A stretch of DNA of 64,000 bases from Sphingomonas sp. BK235 (GCF_004345855.1 NZ_SLXN01000005.1:186001-250000), one strand, 5' to 3'. Numbered from the stretch's first letter, positions 52,847 through 62,437 are shown. Numbers and translations are program-made. Notes: a model not told the origin generated them from the letters alone.

Positions 52847-54022
52847 GTGCATCGTTCGTCCGATCTGCCTTACGCCGATCCCGACGCGGATTGGAGCCTG
52901 CCCGGCTGGCTCTATACCGACGCCGAATATTTCGAGCTGGAATGCGCGCGCGTGATCCTCCCGTCGTGGCAGATCGTCTGCCACGAGAGCGATCTCGCCG
53001 AGCCGGGCGCGTGGCGGACGCTCTCCTATCTCGGCGAGCAGCTCGTCGCCGTGCGCGGCACCGACGGCGTGATCCGCGGCTTTCACAACGTCTGCCGCCA
53101 TCGCGCGATGCGGCTGGTGGAGGGGGCGAGCGGCTGCGCCCGCAAGCTCGTCTGTCCGTATCATGCCTGGGTGTACGAGCTCGACGGGCGCCTGTCGGGC
53201 GTGCCGATGAAGCGCGACTATCCCGCACTGCGGCTCGAGGAGAACGGGCTCGCCAGCGTCGCGGTCGAGATCTGGCGCGGCTTCGTCTTCGTGCGGCTGG
53301 AGGACGATGGCGGGCCGAGCGTCGCGACGATGATGGCGCCCTATGACGCCGAGGTGGCGCCCTATCGCTTCGAGGAGATGCGCCGCCTCTCCGACGTGCG
53401 CGAGCGCGAGCGGCGGGTGAACTGGAAGAATGTCGGCGACAATTACTCGGACAACCTCCACATCCCGGTCGCGCACGACGGGCTGACGCGATTGTTCGGC
53501 AAGAGCTACGCGATCGAGGCGGCAGGCTGGGTCGATCGCATGTCGGGCGAGTTGGTGGACCGGCCGTCGAGCGACTGGTGGGAGCGCTTCTACCAGACGC
53601 ATCTGCCGCGCGTCGACCATCTGCCCGAGGCGAACCAGCGGCGCTGGCTCTACTACAAGCTGTGGCCCAACATGGCGTTCGACATCTACGCCGACCAGAT
53701 CGACTTCATGCAATGGCTGCCGCTGACGCCGACCACCAGCCTGTTGCGCGAGATGAGCTTCGCTTTGCCCGACGCGCGGCGCGAGATGCGGCTGGTGCGC
53801 TACGCCAACTGGCGGATCAACCGCACCGTCAACGCCGAGGACACCTGGCTGATCGAGCGCGTGCAGGAGGGGATGGCGTCGTCGAGCTACACCGCCGGCC
53901 CGATCGGCGCGAGCGAGGTGTGCCTGCGCAGCTTCGCCGCCAAGATCCGCGAGCGCATCCCCGAGGCACGCCAGCACCGCGCCCCGCCCCCGGGCTGGTC
54001 GCGGCGGGTGCGCGGGGTGTGA
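52847..54022 (+). CDS. Rieske non-haem iron oxygenase, alpha subunit
   Basis: 391 residues, GTG start at 52847. The Rieske cluster ligands are C83, H85, C103 and H106 (NVCRHRAM and LVCPYHAW). The catalytic iron ligands are H205 and H210, with bridging D202 (VGDNYSDNLHIPVAH). The overall form resembles the choline/carnitine/glycine-betaine and aromatic-ring oxygenases. A BetI-like regulator next door favours a quaternary amine or related methylated substrate, but this is inference. No reductase or ferredoxin gene is adjacent; it would have to come from elsewhere. Confidence 0.88.
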   Translation: MHRSSDLPYADPDADWSLPGWLYTDAEYFELECARVILPSWQIVCHESDLAEPGAWRTLSYLGEQLVAVRGTDGVIRGFHNVCRHRAMRLVEGASGCARKLVCPYHAWVYELDGRLSGVPMKRDYPALRLEENGLASVAVEIWRGFVFVRLEDDGGPSVATMMAPYDAEVAPYRFEEMRRLSDVRERERRVNWKNVGDNYSDNLHIPVAHDGLTRLFGKSYAIEAAGWVDRMSGELVDRPSSDWWERFYQTHLPRVDHLPEANQRRWLYYKLWPNMAFDIYADQIDFMQWLPLTPTTSLLREMSFALPDARREMRLVRYANWRINRTVNAEDTWLIERVQEGMASSSYTAGPIGASEVCLRSFAAKIRERIPEARQHRAPPPGWSRRVRGV

Positions 54023-54064
54023 GGGGTGGCGGTAGGTTGGCGTAGCGACGAGACGCCGCCGTTG

Positions 54065-54164
54065 TCCGTCATCCCGGCCTTGAGCCGGGATCCATTGGGC
54101 CGCGTACACCGCAGTCGTCACTCTCGCGGCACCATGGATCCCGGCTCTAGGCCGGGATGACGGA
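54065..54164. repeat. Palindromic intergenic repeat, family B, copy 1
   Basis: Outer arms TCCGTCATCCCGGC (54065-54078) and GCCGGGATGACGGA (54151-54164), with inner GCCGGGATCCA and TGGATCCCGGC arms. Widely seen in alphaproteobacterial genomes between genes. A relative lies at 62531-62629. Confidence 0.85.
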
Positions 54165-54199
54165 TCAGACTTGGACGAGAAGAAGCAGATGGGGGCATC

Positions 54200-55813
54200 A
54201 TGACGCAGCGCTACGACGCGATCATCATCGGCGGGGGGCACAACGGCCTGGTCTGCGCTTTCTACCTCGCGCGCGCGGGCCTCAAGGTGCGCGTGCTCGA
54301 GCGCCGCCACGTCGTCGGCGGCGCGGCGGTGACCGAGGAGTTCCACCCCGGCTTCCGCAACTCCACCGCCAGCTACACCGTCAGCCTGCTGCGCCCCAAG
54401 GTGATCGCGGACATGAAGCTGCACGATCGCGGCTATCGCATCATCGAGCGCACGATCAGCAATTTCTTCCCCTTCCCGGACACCTATCTGACGCTCGGCG
54501 GGGGGGCGCAGCGCACCCAGGCGCAGTTCGCGCGCTTCAGCCAGCGCGACGCCGACGCTTACCCCGCCTATGACGCCGCGCTGGAGCGCGTCGCGCAGGT
54601 GCTGCGCGACCTCGCGCTCGAGATCCCGCCCAACGCGGGCGGCGGGCTGCTCGAGCTGGTCAGCGCGGCGCGCCAGGCCTGGCCGCTCGCCAAGCTCGAC
54701 ATCGCGGCGCAGCGCGACCTGCTCGACGTCTTCACCAAATCGGCGCGCGACTTCCTCGACGGCTGGTACGAGGACGATCACGTCAAGACCGCCTTCGCCT
54801 TCGACGCGGTGGTGGGCAATTACGCCGGCGTGTCGACGCCGGGCTCGGCCTATGTCCTGCTCCACCACGTCTTCGGCGAGGTGAACGGCAAGTACGGCGC
54901 CTGGGGCCATTCGGTCGGCGGCATGGGCGCGATCACCCAGGCGATGGCGGCGGCGTGCGTCGCCGAGGGCGTCGAGATCAGCGTCGAGGCGCCGGTCGCG
55001 CGCGTGCTGGTCGACGGCGGGCGCGCCGCGGGCGTGGTGCTGGAGAGCGGGCAGGAGATCGTCGCGCCGATCGTGGCGGCCAACGTCGGGCCGGCGATGC
55101 TGTACCGCCAGATGGTCGCGGGGCACGAGCTGCCCGAGGATTTCCGCCGCCGGATCGCCGGGTTCAAGACCGGCTCGGGCACGTTCCGGATGAACGTGGC
55201 GCTGAGCGAGCTGCCCGATTTCTCCGTGCTGCCCGGGCGCGAGCGCGCCGAGCATCACACTGCCGGGATCATCATCGCGCCGGGCACGGACTATATGGAC
55301 CGCGCCTATGACGACGCGCGCGTCCACGGCTGGTCGCGCCAGCCGATCGTCGAGATGAAGATCCCCAGCACGGTCGACGACAGCCTCGCCCCGCCGGGGC
55401 AGCACGTCGCCAGCCTGTTCTGTCAGCAGTTCGCGCCCGAGCTGCCGGACGGACGGAGCTGGGACGAGGTGCGCGAGGAGGTCGCCGATCACATCATCGA
55501 CACGGTCACCGCGCACGCGCCCAACTTCAAGGCCAGCGTGATCGCGCGCCAGATCCACTCGCCGCTCGACCTCGAGCGCAAGTTCGGGCTGATCGGCGGC
55601 GACATCTTCCACGGGCGGATGAGCCTCGACCAGCTCTGGTCGGCGCGCCCGGTGCTCGGCCACGGCGACTATCGCGCGCCGATCCGCGGGCTCTACATGT
55701 GCGGCTCGGGCGCGCATCCGGGTGGCGGCGTGACCGGCGCGCCCGGCCACAATGCCGCGCACGCCATCCTTGCCGACCGCAAACTCAGCGCGCGCTGGCG
55801 CCGCCGCGCCTGA
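54200..55813 (+). CDS. Phytoene-desaturase/PYROXD2-like FAD oxidoreductase
   Basis: 537 residues with an N-terminal FAD loop AIIIGGGHNGLVCAFYLARA and VLERRHVVGGAAVTEEF, a helical middle and a C-terminal FAD-closing motif MCGSGAHPGGGVTGAPGHNA. This is the crtI-like group called pyridine-nucleotide-disulfide oxidoreductase domain protein 2 in animals, for which the bacterial role is unclear. It follows the Rieske gene after a repeat, with its own ribosome binding site. Its 3' end overlaps the convergent permease gene by 29 bases. Confidence 0.85.
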   Translation: MTQRYDAIIIGGGHNGLVCAFYLARAGLKVRVLERRHVVGGAAVTEEFHPGFRNSTASYTVSLLRPKVIADMKLHDRGYRIIERTISNFFPFPDTYLTLGGGAQRTQAQFARFSQRDADAYPAYDAALERVAQVLRDLALEIPPNAGGGLLELVSAARQAWPLAKLDIAAQRDLLDVFTKSARDFLDGWYEDDHVKTAFAFDAVVGNYAGVSTPGSAYVLLHHVFGEVNGKYGAWGHSVGGMGAITQAMAAACVAEGVEISVEAPVARVLVDGGRAAGVVLESGQEIVAPIVAANVGPAMLYRQMVAGHELPEDFRRRIAGFKTGSGTFRMNVALSELPDFSVLPGRERAEHHTAGIIIAPGTDYMDRAYDDARVHGWSRQPIVEMKIPSTVDDSLAPPGQHVASLFCQQFAPELPDGRSWDEVREEVADHIIDTVTAHAPNFKASVIARQIHSPLDLERKFGLIGGDIFHGRMSLDQLWSARPVLGHGDYRAPIRGLYMCGSGAHPGGGVTGAPGHNAAHAILADRKLSARWRRRA

Positions 55814-57095
55814 CCGCGAGATAGACCGGCACCCCGGCGAGCAGCAGCACCAGCGCCCAGCCGTTCGCCTCGGCGCCGAGCCCGTAGGAGAGCCAGCCGA
55901 CGAACACCGCCGCGATCACGCCGACGACGCGCGCGGCGGGGTCGTCGCGCAGCAGCTTCACCGCGGCGAGCGCGCTGGCGAGATAGGCCAGCATGCCCGC
56001 GGCGAGCGACACCGAGGCGACGAAGGCGAACAGGTCGCCCATGCCGCGGGTGAAATTGGCGAGCGTCACCGCGGTGACGAGCAGCCCGGCGACGACATGC
56101 GCGCGCGCCGGCGTGCCCTGCGCGGTCTCGCGCGCGAACCAGCGCGGGAACACGCCGCCCTGCGCCATCGCGCGCGGCACCTCGCCCTGCAGCAGCACGA
56201 AGCCGTTGAGCGCGCCGAGCGCGCTGACCGCGGCGAACAGCGCGACCACCTGCGCGACGCCGCTGCCGAAGGCGATGCCGAGGAACGCCGCGATCGGTGC
56301 GGGCGAGGCGGCGACCGCGGCGCGTGGCATCAGCGCGGTGATCGCGCTCGACACGATAAGGTAGATCACCCCTACAGCGGCGGTGCCGACCAGCGTCGCG
56401 CGCGGCACGGTGCGGCGCGCGTCGGCGACGCGGTCGGCCGGCACCGTCGCCGACTCGACCCCGAGAAAGCCCCAGAAGGTCAGCGCCGCCGCGCCCGCGG
56501 TGCCCGTCACCGTCAGTGGCACCGCGACGTCATGCGCCACCGCGCCGGCGCCGCGCGTCAGCAGCAGCCAGCCGGCGAGCAGCACCACCGCGGCGAGCGG
56601 CACCAGCTTGATCACCATCGTCGTCATCTGCAGCTTCACCGCGAGATCGACGCCGCGGATGTTGACCAGCACCGCCACCCACACCAGCACCACCGCGGCG
56701 ATCGCGGCGTGCGGCGCGAGCGCGGGGAAGGCGAGGCTGAGCGCGCTCACCACCGCCACCGCCACCGCGCCGTTGCCCGCCCAGACGAGCGTCCAATAGC
56801 TCCAGGCGGTGGCGAAGCCGATCACCGGCCCGAACGCGGCATCGGCATAGGCGTAAGGCCCGCCCGCGCGCGGGATCGCGGCGGCGAGGCGCGCGAACAC
56901 GAACGACAGCGTCATCGCCCCCGCGATCGTCACCACCCAGCCGAGCGTGGCGTTCGCCCCCAGCGGCGCCAGCGTGGCGGGCAGCAGGTAGATGCCCGAG
57001 CCGATCAGATTGCCCATCACCAGCGCCAGCAGACCCCAGAAGGTGAGCGCGCGGCTTGATCGCGCGGCCTCGGCGTGATTGTCTCGCTCTTCCAT
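55785..57095 (-). CDS. APC-family amino-acid/amine permease
   Basis: 436 residues with about 12 hydrophobic helices. The first helix has the APC signature LVMGNLIGSGIYLLPATLAP, and RAGGPYAYADAAFGPVIGFA follows, as in antiporters of the arginine/putrescine type (AdiC/YjeH-like). The ATG at 57095 has GAGGGAC. The start overlaps the divergent TPR gene start by two bases. It transports an amino acid or amine; direction and substrate are not readable. The gene lies next to oxygenase genes that could use amines, but this may be chance. Confidence 0.88.
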   Translation of the reverse strand: MEERDNHAEAARSSRALTFWGLLALVMGNLIGSGIYLLPATLAPLGANATLGWVVTIAGAMTLSFVFARLAAAIPRAGGPYAYADAAFGPVIGFATAWSYWTLVWAGNGAVAVAVVSALSLAFPALAPHAAIAAVVLVWVAVLVNIRGVDLAVKLQMTTMVIKLVPLAAVVLLAGWLLLTRGAGAVAHDVAVPLTVTGTAGAAALTFWGFLGVESATVPADRVADARRTVPRATLVGTAAVGVIYLIVSSAITALMPRAAVAASPAPIAAFLGIAFGSGVAQVVALFAAVSALGALNGFVLLQGEVPRAMAQGGVFPRWFARETAQGTPARAHVVAGLLVTAVTLANFTRGMGDLFAFVASVSLAAGMLAYLASALAAVKLLRDDPAARVVGVIAAVFVGWLSYGLGAEANGWALVLLLAGVPVYLAVRRGGASAR

Positions 57096-58692
57096 GTCCC
57101 TCGTGTCTGTCCGCGAACCCCGGCGTCTGCCGCCCCTGCTAGTCGACGCGGCGCTGGCGCTCCACGACAATCGCCTGGAGGTCGCCGAGCCGCTGCTCCG
57201 TGGCTATCTTAAGCGGGATCCGTTCGACGCGCGCGCGATCCGCATGCTGGCCGAGCTGGCGGGGCGGCTCGGGCGCAACCGCGACGCCGAGACGCTGCTG
57301 CGCCGCGCGCTCGAGCTGGCGCCCGGCTTCACCGCGGCGCGCGCCAATCTCGCGATCGTGCTCTATCGCCAGAACCGGCCGACCGAGGCGCTGGCCGAGC
57401 TCGACGCTTTGCTCGCGGTCGAGCCCGAGCATCTCGGCCACGCCAATCTCAAGGCCGCGGCGCTGGGGCGGCTCGGCGGCTTCGACGAGGCGATCGCTTT
57501 GTACGAGCGCGTGCTCGCCGCCGCGCCCGCGCAGCCCAAGGTGTGGATGAGCTTCGGCCATATGCTCAAGACGGTGGGGCGGCAGGCCGAGGGGGTCGCG
57601 GCCTATCGCCGCGCCATCGCGCTGCGGCCGGTGCTGGGCGAGGCGTGGTGGAGCCTCGCCAACCTCAAGACGGTGCGCTTCGACGACGATGACGTCGCGG
57701 CGATGGAGCGCGCGTTGATCGAGGCCGGCGAGGACGAGGATCGCTTCCACCTCGACTTCGCGCTCGGCAAGGCGTGGGAGGAGCGCGGCGACGCCGACCG
57801 CGCCTTCGCGCATTACGCCGCGGGCAACGCGCGGCGGCGGCGCGGCATCGTCTACGACGCCGACGCGACCGAGGCGTTCGTCGACGCGAGCGTCGCGCTC
57901 GCCACCCCCGACTTCTTCGCCGCGCGCAGCGGCTGGGGCTGTCCGGCGCGCGACCCGATCTTCGTGCTCGGCATGCCGCGCGCGGGCTCGACGCTGGTCG
58001 AGCAGATCCTCGCCTCGCACAGCCAGGTCGAGGGGACGACCGAGCTGCCCGACCTGCCCGCGATCGCGCGGCGGATCGGCGATTATCCGCAGGGCCTCGC
58101 CTCGCTCACCGCCGAGCGCGCGCGCGAGCTGGGCGAGGATTATCTGCGCCGCGCCGCGGTGCAGCGGCGCACCGACCGGCCCTACTTCGTCGACAAACTG
58201 CCCAACAACTGGGCGCACGTGCTGCTGATCCGGCTGATCCTGCCCAACGCCACGATCATCGACGCGCGCCGCGACCCGCGCGCCTGCTGCTTCTCCAACT
58301 ACAAGCAGCATTTCGCGCGCGGGCAGGGGTTCAGCTACGACCTCACCGACATGGGGCGCTACTATCGCGACTATGTCCGGCTGATGGCGCGCGTCGACGC
58401 GGTCCAGCCCGGCGCGGTGCATCGCGTGATCCACGAGGGATTGGTCGACTCGCCCGAGCCGCAGATCCGCGCGCTGCTGGCGGCGTGCGGGCTGGCGTTC
58501 GAGGCGGCGTGCCTCAACTTCCACGCGACCGAGCGCGCGGTGCGCACCGCCTCGTCCGAGCAGGTGCGCCAGCCGCTCTTCCGCGGCGGCGACCGCGCCT
58601 GGCGTCCGTTCGCCGCGCATCTCGCGCCGCTCGAGGCGGCGCTGGGCGAGGTGGCGAGCGTCTATCCGGCGGTGCCGGCGACGCTCGCCTGA
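57094..58692 (+). CDS. TPR-containing sulfotransferase
   Basis: 532 residues from ATG 57094 (GTG 57103 or GTG 57079 are possible). Residues about 20-260 are tetratricopeptide repeats (RNRDAETLLRRALELAPGFT, QAEGVAAYRRAIALRPVLGE). The C-terminal half is a sulfotransferase with the 5'-phosphosulfate loop VLGMPRAGSTLVEQILASHS (near 291) and a 3'-phosphate region IIDARRDPRACCFSNYKQHF. Such fused proteins are common in sphingomonads and may sulfate a polymer or protein; acceptor unknown. Divergent from the permease with overlapping start codons. Confidence 0.9.
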   Translation: MSLVSVREPRRLPPLLVDAALALHDNRLEVAEPLLRGYLKRDPFDARAIRMLAELAGRLGRNRDAETLLRRALELAPGFTAARANLAIVLYRQNRPTEALAELDALLAVEPEHLGHANLKAAALGRLGGFDEAIALYERVLAAAPAQPKVWMSFGHMLKTVGRQAEGVAAYRRAIALRPVLGEAWWSLANLKTVRFDDDDVAAMERALIEAGEDEDRFHLDFALGKAWEERGDADRAFAHYAAGNARRRRGIVYDADATEAFVDASVALATPDFFAARSGWGCPARDPIFVLGMPRAGSTLVEQILASHSQVEGTTELPDLPAIARRIGDYPQGLASLTAERARELGEDYLRRAAVQRRTDRPYFVDKLPNNWAHVLLIRLILPNATIIDARRDPRACCFSNYKQHFARGQGFSYDLTDMGRYYRDYVRLMARVDAVQPGAVHRVIHEGLVDSPEPQIRALLAACGLAFEAACLNFHATERAVRTASSEQVRQPLFRGGDRAWRPFAAHLAPLEAALGEVASVYPAVPATLA

Positions 58693-58699
58693 GCCACGA

Positions 58700-60352
58700 T
58701 CAGCGCGCGCAGGTGTCGCCCGCACCGGCGTCAAGGTCGAGGCAGCGGCCGTCGAGGCCGCTCACCGGCAGCCCGATCGTCGCCGCCAGCGTCGGCGCGA
58801 TATCGACCGTCTCCACCGACAGCGGCTGCTCGAACCCGGCCATCCCCTTGCGCCAGAACAGGATCGGCACGCGGCGGTCATAGTCCCACGGGCTGCCATG
58901 GGTCTCGACATAGCCCGGTCCCGGCGCCTTGATCGTGGTGACGCGCGGGCGCAGCAGCACGGTCAGGTCGCCCGACCGCTCCGGATCGAACGAGGCGCGT
59001 GCGCGCTCGATCAGCGTCCAGGTCTCGGGCGGGGTGGTCGCCATGCGGGTGGCGGCGAGCTCGTCGCGGGTGAAGGCGGCGGCGACCTGCGGCTGCGCGA
59101 GGAAGCGCTTCTTCGCTTCCGCCAGCACCGGCGCACGCTTCGCCGCGGGCACCGAATCGGCGAGATAGACGTCGCCCTCCGGCCCGAGCAGCACCGGACC
59201 GGCGATGCCGAGATCGCGTCCGATCGCGGCGCCGATCGTCGTCGCCGAGGCCTCGGGCGCGACATGCTGCTCCATCGGCATCGCGCGCTGCTGCTGGCGC
59301 TCGGTCATGTCGTGCGCGCCGTGATCGGCGGTGAGCACCACCTCATAGTCGATGCCGGTGCGATCGAGTTCGGCGAGGAAGCCGCCGATCGACTCGTCGA
59401 GCTGCGCCATCTGGATGCACATCTCCGACCCCTGCGTGCCGAGCGAGTGGCCGACATAGTCGGTCGCCGAGGCACCGACCGCGATCAGGTCGGTGGCGGG
59501 GCCGCGGCCGAGCTTCATGTCCTCGATCATCGCCGCGGCGAGCGCGAACACCGCGCCGTCGAGCGCGGGCGAGGCGCGGAACGCCTTGGCGTCGCCCGCG
59601 GCGCGCTCGAACCGCCCGGTGCCGAGCGTCTGGCCGCCGACCGCGATCGGGCGCGCCAGCGTCTTGCAATAGCCGGGCAGCGGCAGCGCCTCCTGCGGCC
59701 TGGCGAGCAGCGCGCCCACCGCGGCGTTGGCGCGCGTGACCACCGCCGGCTCCTGCCGCCCCGTCAGCGAGATGAACTTCTGCCCGCCCCAGAACCAGAT
59801 CTGGTCGGTGGTGTGGCCGCCCATCATGATCGCGGCGCGGTCCTTGCCCGCCACCGCGACGACGCGCGACCGCGGGTCGGCGCGCTTCATCATGTCGCCG
59901 AGCGTCGGCACCTTCAGGTGGAGGTCGGAGGGCGTGTAATGTTCGTGGTCGCCGCCGGCGCGCTCGTCCTCGGCGCAATAGACCGTCTTGTCGGCGCGGC
60001 CGACCTTCTGGTCGAGCCAGTTGTTGGCGATGATCCCGGTATGCGCCGGGCGCATGCCCGTCAGGATGGTCGAGTGGCCCGGGCAGGTCTCGGTCGCGGC
60101 ATGGCTCTGATAGCCCGAGGGGAACACCGCGCCGGTCAGCAGCCGCGCCATGCCGTCGGTGTAATGGCGGCGATATTGCGCGAACAGATCGGCGGAGAAT
60201 TGGTCGACCGAGATCGCCACGATCAGCTTGGGCGGCGTGCGCGGGGCGTCGGCGGGCGCGGCGGGCGGGGCGGACGGGGAGGGCGGGGCGGACTGGGCGG
60301 TCGCGGGCACCGCGGCGACGGTGGCGAGCAGAGCGAGCAAGAGCGATTTCAT
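58700..60352 (-). CDS. phoK: PhoK/PafA-type alkaline phosphatase
   Basis: 550 residues with a signal peptide (LLLALLATVAAVPATAQS). The nucleophile motif is SHAATETCPGHSTILTG with Thr89. N110, K171 and R173 fall in IIANN and GKDRA. From memory these are the same positions as the active-site residues of Sphingomonas alkaline phosphatase (SPAP/PhoK), so the match is close. Zinc ligands include the TADHGAHD and VETHGSPWDYDRRVP segments. It would hydrolyse phosphomonoesters and perhaps diesters in the periplasm for phosphate. No Pho box was identified. Confidence 0.92.
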   Translation of the reverse strand: MKSLLLALLATVAAVPATAQSAPPSPSAPPAAPADAPRTPPKLIVAISVDQFSADLFAQYRRHYTDGMARLLTGAVFPSGYQSHAATETCPGHSTILTGMRPAHTGIIANNWLDQKVGRADKTVYCAEDERAGGDHEHYTPSDLHLKVPTLGDMMKRADPRSRVVAVAGKDRAAIMMGGHTTDQIWFWGGQKFISLTGRQEPAVVTRANAAVGALLARPQEALPLPGYCKTLARPIAVGGQTLGTGRFERAAGDAKAFRASPALDGAVFALAAAMIEDMKLGRGPATDLIAVGASATDYVGHSLGTQGSEMCIQMAQLDESIGGFLAELDRTGIDYEVVLTADHGAHDMTERQQQRAMPMEQHVAPEASATTIGAAIGRDLGIAGPVLLGPEGDVYLADSVPAAKRAPVLAEAKKRFLAQPQVAAAFTRDELAATRMATTPPETWTLIERARASFDPERSGDLTVLLRPRVTTIKAPGPGYVETHGSPWDYDRRVPILFWRKGMAGFEQPLSVETVDIAPTLAATIGLPVSGLDGRCLDLDAGAGDTCAR

Positions 60353-60401
60353 GGCCAACCTTGATGCATGCGGGGGCGACCGCGGCTATGATACGCGTCC
60401 G

Positions 60402-62426
60402 ATGGTCAGGCAAGCTGTGCGCGCGGCGCTTTTCATCCTCGTGACACTGCTGGCCGGGAGCGGCGCGTCGGCGCAGCCCGCGCGCCACGTCGCGCTGACC
60501 TTGGTGGCGGAGAGCGACCGACCCGCCGCCGGCGGCGAGGTGGCGCTGGCGTTCCGCGCCGTGCCGCAGCCGGGGTGGCACGGCTATTGGCGCAACCCCG
60601 GCGACGCGGGCGTGCCGACTCGCGTGACCTGGACGCTGCCCGCCGGCGCGCGCGCGGGCGAGCTCGACTATCCGGTGCCGTCGCGGCTGCTGATCGCGGG
60701 GCTGATGAACTATGTCTACGAGAAGCCCTGGGCGCTGCTGACGACGCTGCGCGTGCCCGCGGGACTGGCGCCGGGCACGCGGCTGCCGCTGGTCGCCAAG
60801 CTCGACTATCTCGTCTGCACCGCGGAGATCTGCGTCCCCGAGACGCAGACGCTCACGCTCGACCTGACGGTGGGGGACGGCGCGATCGATCCCGCGCGTC
60901 GCTCCGCCTTCGACGGCTGGCGCCGCGCGCTCCCGCGCCCGCTCTCCACGCCCGCGACGTGGCAGCGCGCCGGTGACCGCTTCCGGCTGGCGGTGCCCTT
61001 CCCGGCGGACGCGCCCGCGAGCGGCGTGTGGTTCTATCCGGCGGGCGGCGGCGCGATCGACTATGCCGCGCCGCAGACGGTCACGCGCGACGGCGACACG
61101 CTGACGGTGGAGACCAAGGCCGCGGCCGAGCCGCTGACGGGCGAGATCGCGGGCGTGCTCGCCACGGGCGCGGGCGGCGGGCTGGCGCTGACCGCGCGGC
61201 CGGGCACGGTCGCGCCGCCGCGCGGCGGCGAGGGGATGCTCGCGACCGCGCTGGTCGCTTTCGCCGGCGCGGTGCTGGGCGGGCTGCTGCTCAACGTGAT
61301 GCCCTGCGTCTTCCCGATTCTCAGCCTCAAGGCGCTCGGCCTCGCGCGCTCGGGCGAGAGCGCGGCGCACGCGCGGCGCGAGGCCTTGGCCTATACCGCG
61401 GGCGTGCTGCTGGTGTGCGTCGGGCTCGGCGCCGGGCTGCTGGCCTTGCGCGCGGCGGGATCGAGCGCGGGCTGGGCGTTCCAGCTGCAGGACCCGCGCG
61501 TGATCGGCGCGCTGCTGCTGCTCGTCACCGCGATCGCGCTCAACCTCGCCGGGCTGTTCGAGCTGCCGACGCCGCAGTTCGCCGCCAGGAGCGGGGCGGC
61601 GGGGGCGTTCGCGACCGGCGCGCTGGCGGCTTTCGTCGCGACGCCCTGCACCGGACCGTTCATGGGGGCCGCGCTCGGCGCCGCGCTGGTGCTGCCCGCC
61701 GCGGCGGCGCTGGCGGTGTTCGCGGGGCTGGGGCTGGGGATCGCTTTGCCCTTCCTGCTGATCGGCTTCGTGCCCGCGCTGCGCGCCCGGCTGCCGCGGC
61801 CGGGGGCGTGGATGACGCGGCTGCGGCGTATCCTGTCGCTGCCGATGTGGCTGACCGCGCTCGCGCTTGCCTGGGTGCTGGGGCGCCAGGCCGGGGTGGA
61901 CGGGATGACGCTCGGCCTCGCCGCGACCCTGCTCGCCGCGGTCGGCCTGTGGTGGACCGGGCTGCGCCAGCACGCCGGGCGCGACGCGGCGTGGTGGCCC
62001 GCCGGCGTCGCGCTGCTGCTCGCGCTCGGTGGGGTGGCGCTGGTGCGGCCGGCGGCGAGCGGCGCCAGCGCGGTGGCGGGGCTGCCCGGCGCGGAGCCGT
62101 TCAGCGAGGCACGACTCGCCGCGCTGCGGGCGGAAGGGCGGCCGGTGTTCGCCTATTTCACCGCGGACTGGTGCCTCACCTGCAAGGTCAACGAGAAGGC
62201 CGCGATCGAGACCGCCACCACCGCGGCCGCGTTCAAAGAGGGCAAGGTGGCGGTGCTGGTCGGCGACTGGACCGACGGCGACCCGGTGCTCGGCCGCTTC
62301 ATCGAGGCGCACAACCGCGCCGGCGTGCCGCTCTACCTCTGGTACAAGCCCGGTGCCGCCACGCCGCGCGTGCTGCCGCAGGTGCTCACCAGCGGGATGC
62401 TCGCCGCGCTGCCCGCGGATCGCTGA
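60402..62426 (+). CDS. DsbD/ScsB-type thiol:disulfide interchange protein
   Basis: 674 residues. A signal peptide (VRAALFILVTLLAGSGASAQ) precedes a periplasmic DsbD-N-like domain with paired cysteines (LVCTAEICVPE), then eight or so membrane helices with the redox pair C302 (VMPCVFPILS) and C416 (ATPCTGPFMG), and a C-terminal thioredoxin domain with C591-x2-C594 (FTADWCLTCKVN). It carries electrons from cytoplasmic thioredoxin to periplasmic partners, for example for cytochrome c maturation or copper tolerance. Start ATG 60402 is chosen for the signal. It is divergent from phoK. Confidence 0.93.
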   Translation: MVRQAVRAALFILVTLLAGSGASAQPARHVALTLVAESDRPAAGGEVALAFRAVPQPGWHGYWRNPGDAGVPTRVTWTLPAGARAGELDYPVPSRLLIAGLMNYVYEKPWALLTTLRVPAGLAPGTRLPLVAKLDYLVCTAEICVPETQTLTLDLTVGDGAIDPARRSAFDGWRRALPRPLSTPATWQRAGDRFRLAVPFPADAPASGVWFYPAGGGAIDYAAPQTVTRDGDTLTVETKAAAEPLTGEIAGVLATGAGGGLALTARPGTVAPPRGGEGMLATALVAFAGAVLGGLLLNVMPCVFPILSLKALGLARSGESAAHARREALAYTAGVLLVCVGLGAGLLALRAAGSSAGWAFQLQDPRVIGALLLLVTAIALNLAGLFELPTPQFAARSGAAGAFATGALAAFVATPCTGPFMGAALGAALVLPAAAALAVFAGLGLGIALPFLLIGFVPALRARLPRPGAWMTRLRRILSLPMWLTALALAWVLGRQAGVDGMTLGLAATLLAAVGLWWTGLRQHAGRDAAWWPAGVALLLALGGVALVRPAASGASAVAGLPGAEPFSEARLAALRAEGRPVFAYFTADWCLTCKVNEKAAIETATTAAAFKEGKVAVLVGDWTDGDPVLGRFIEAHNRAGVPLYLWYKPGAATPRVLPQVLTSGMLAALPADR

Positions 62427-62437
62427 GTCGGCCACGC

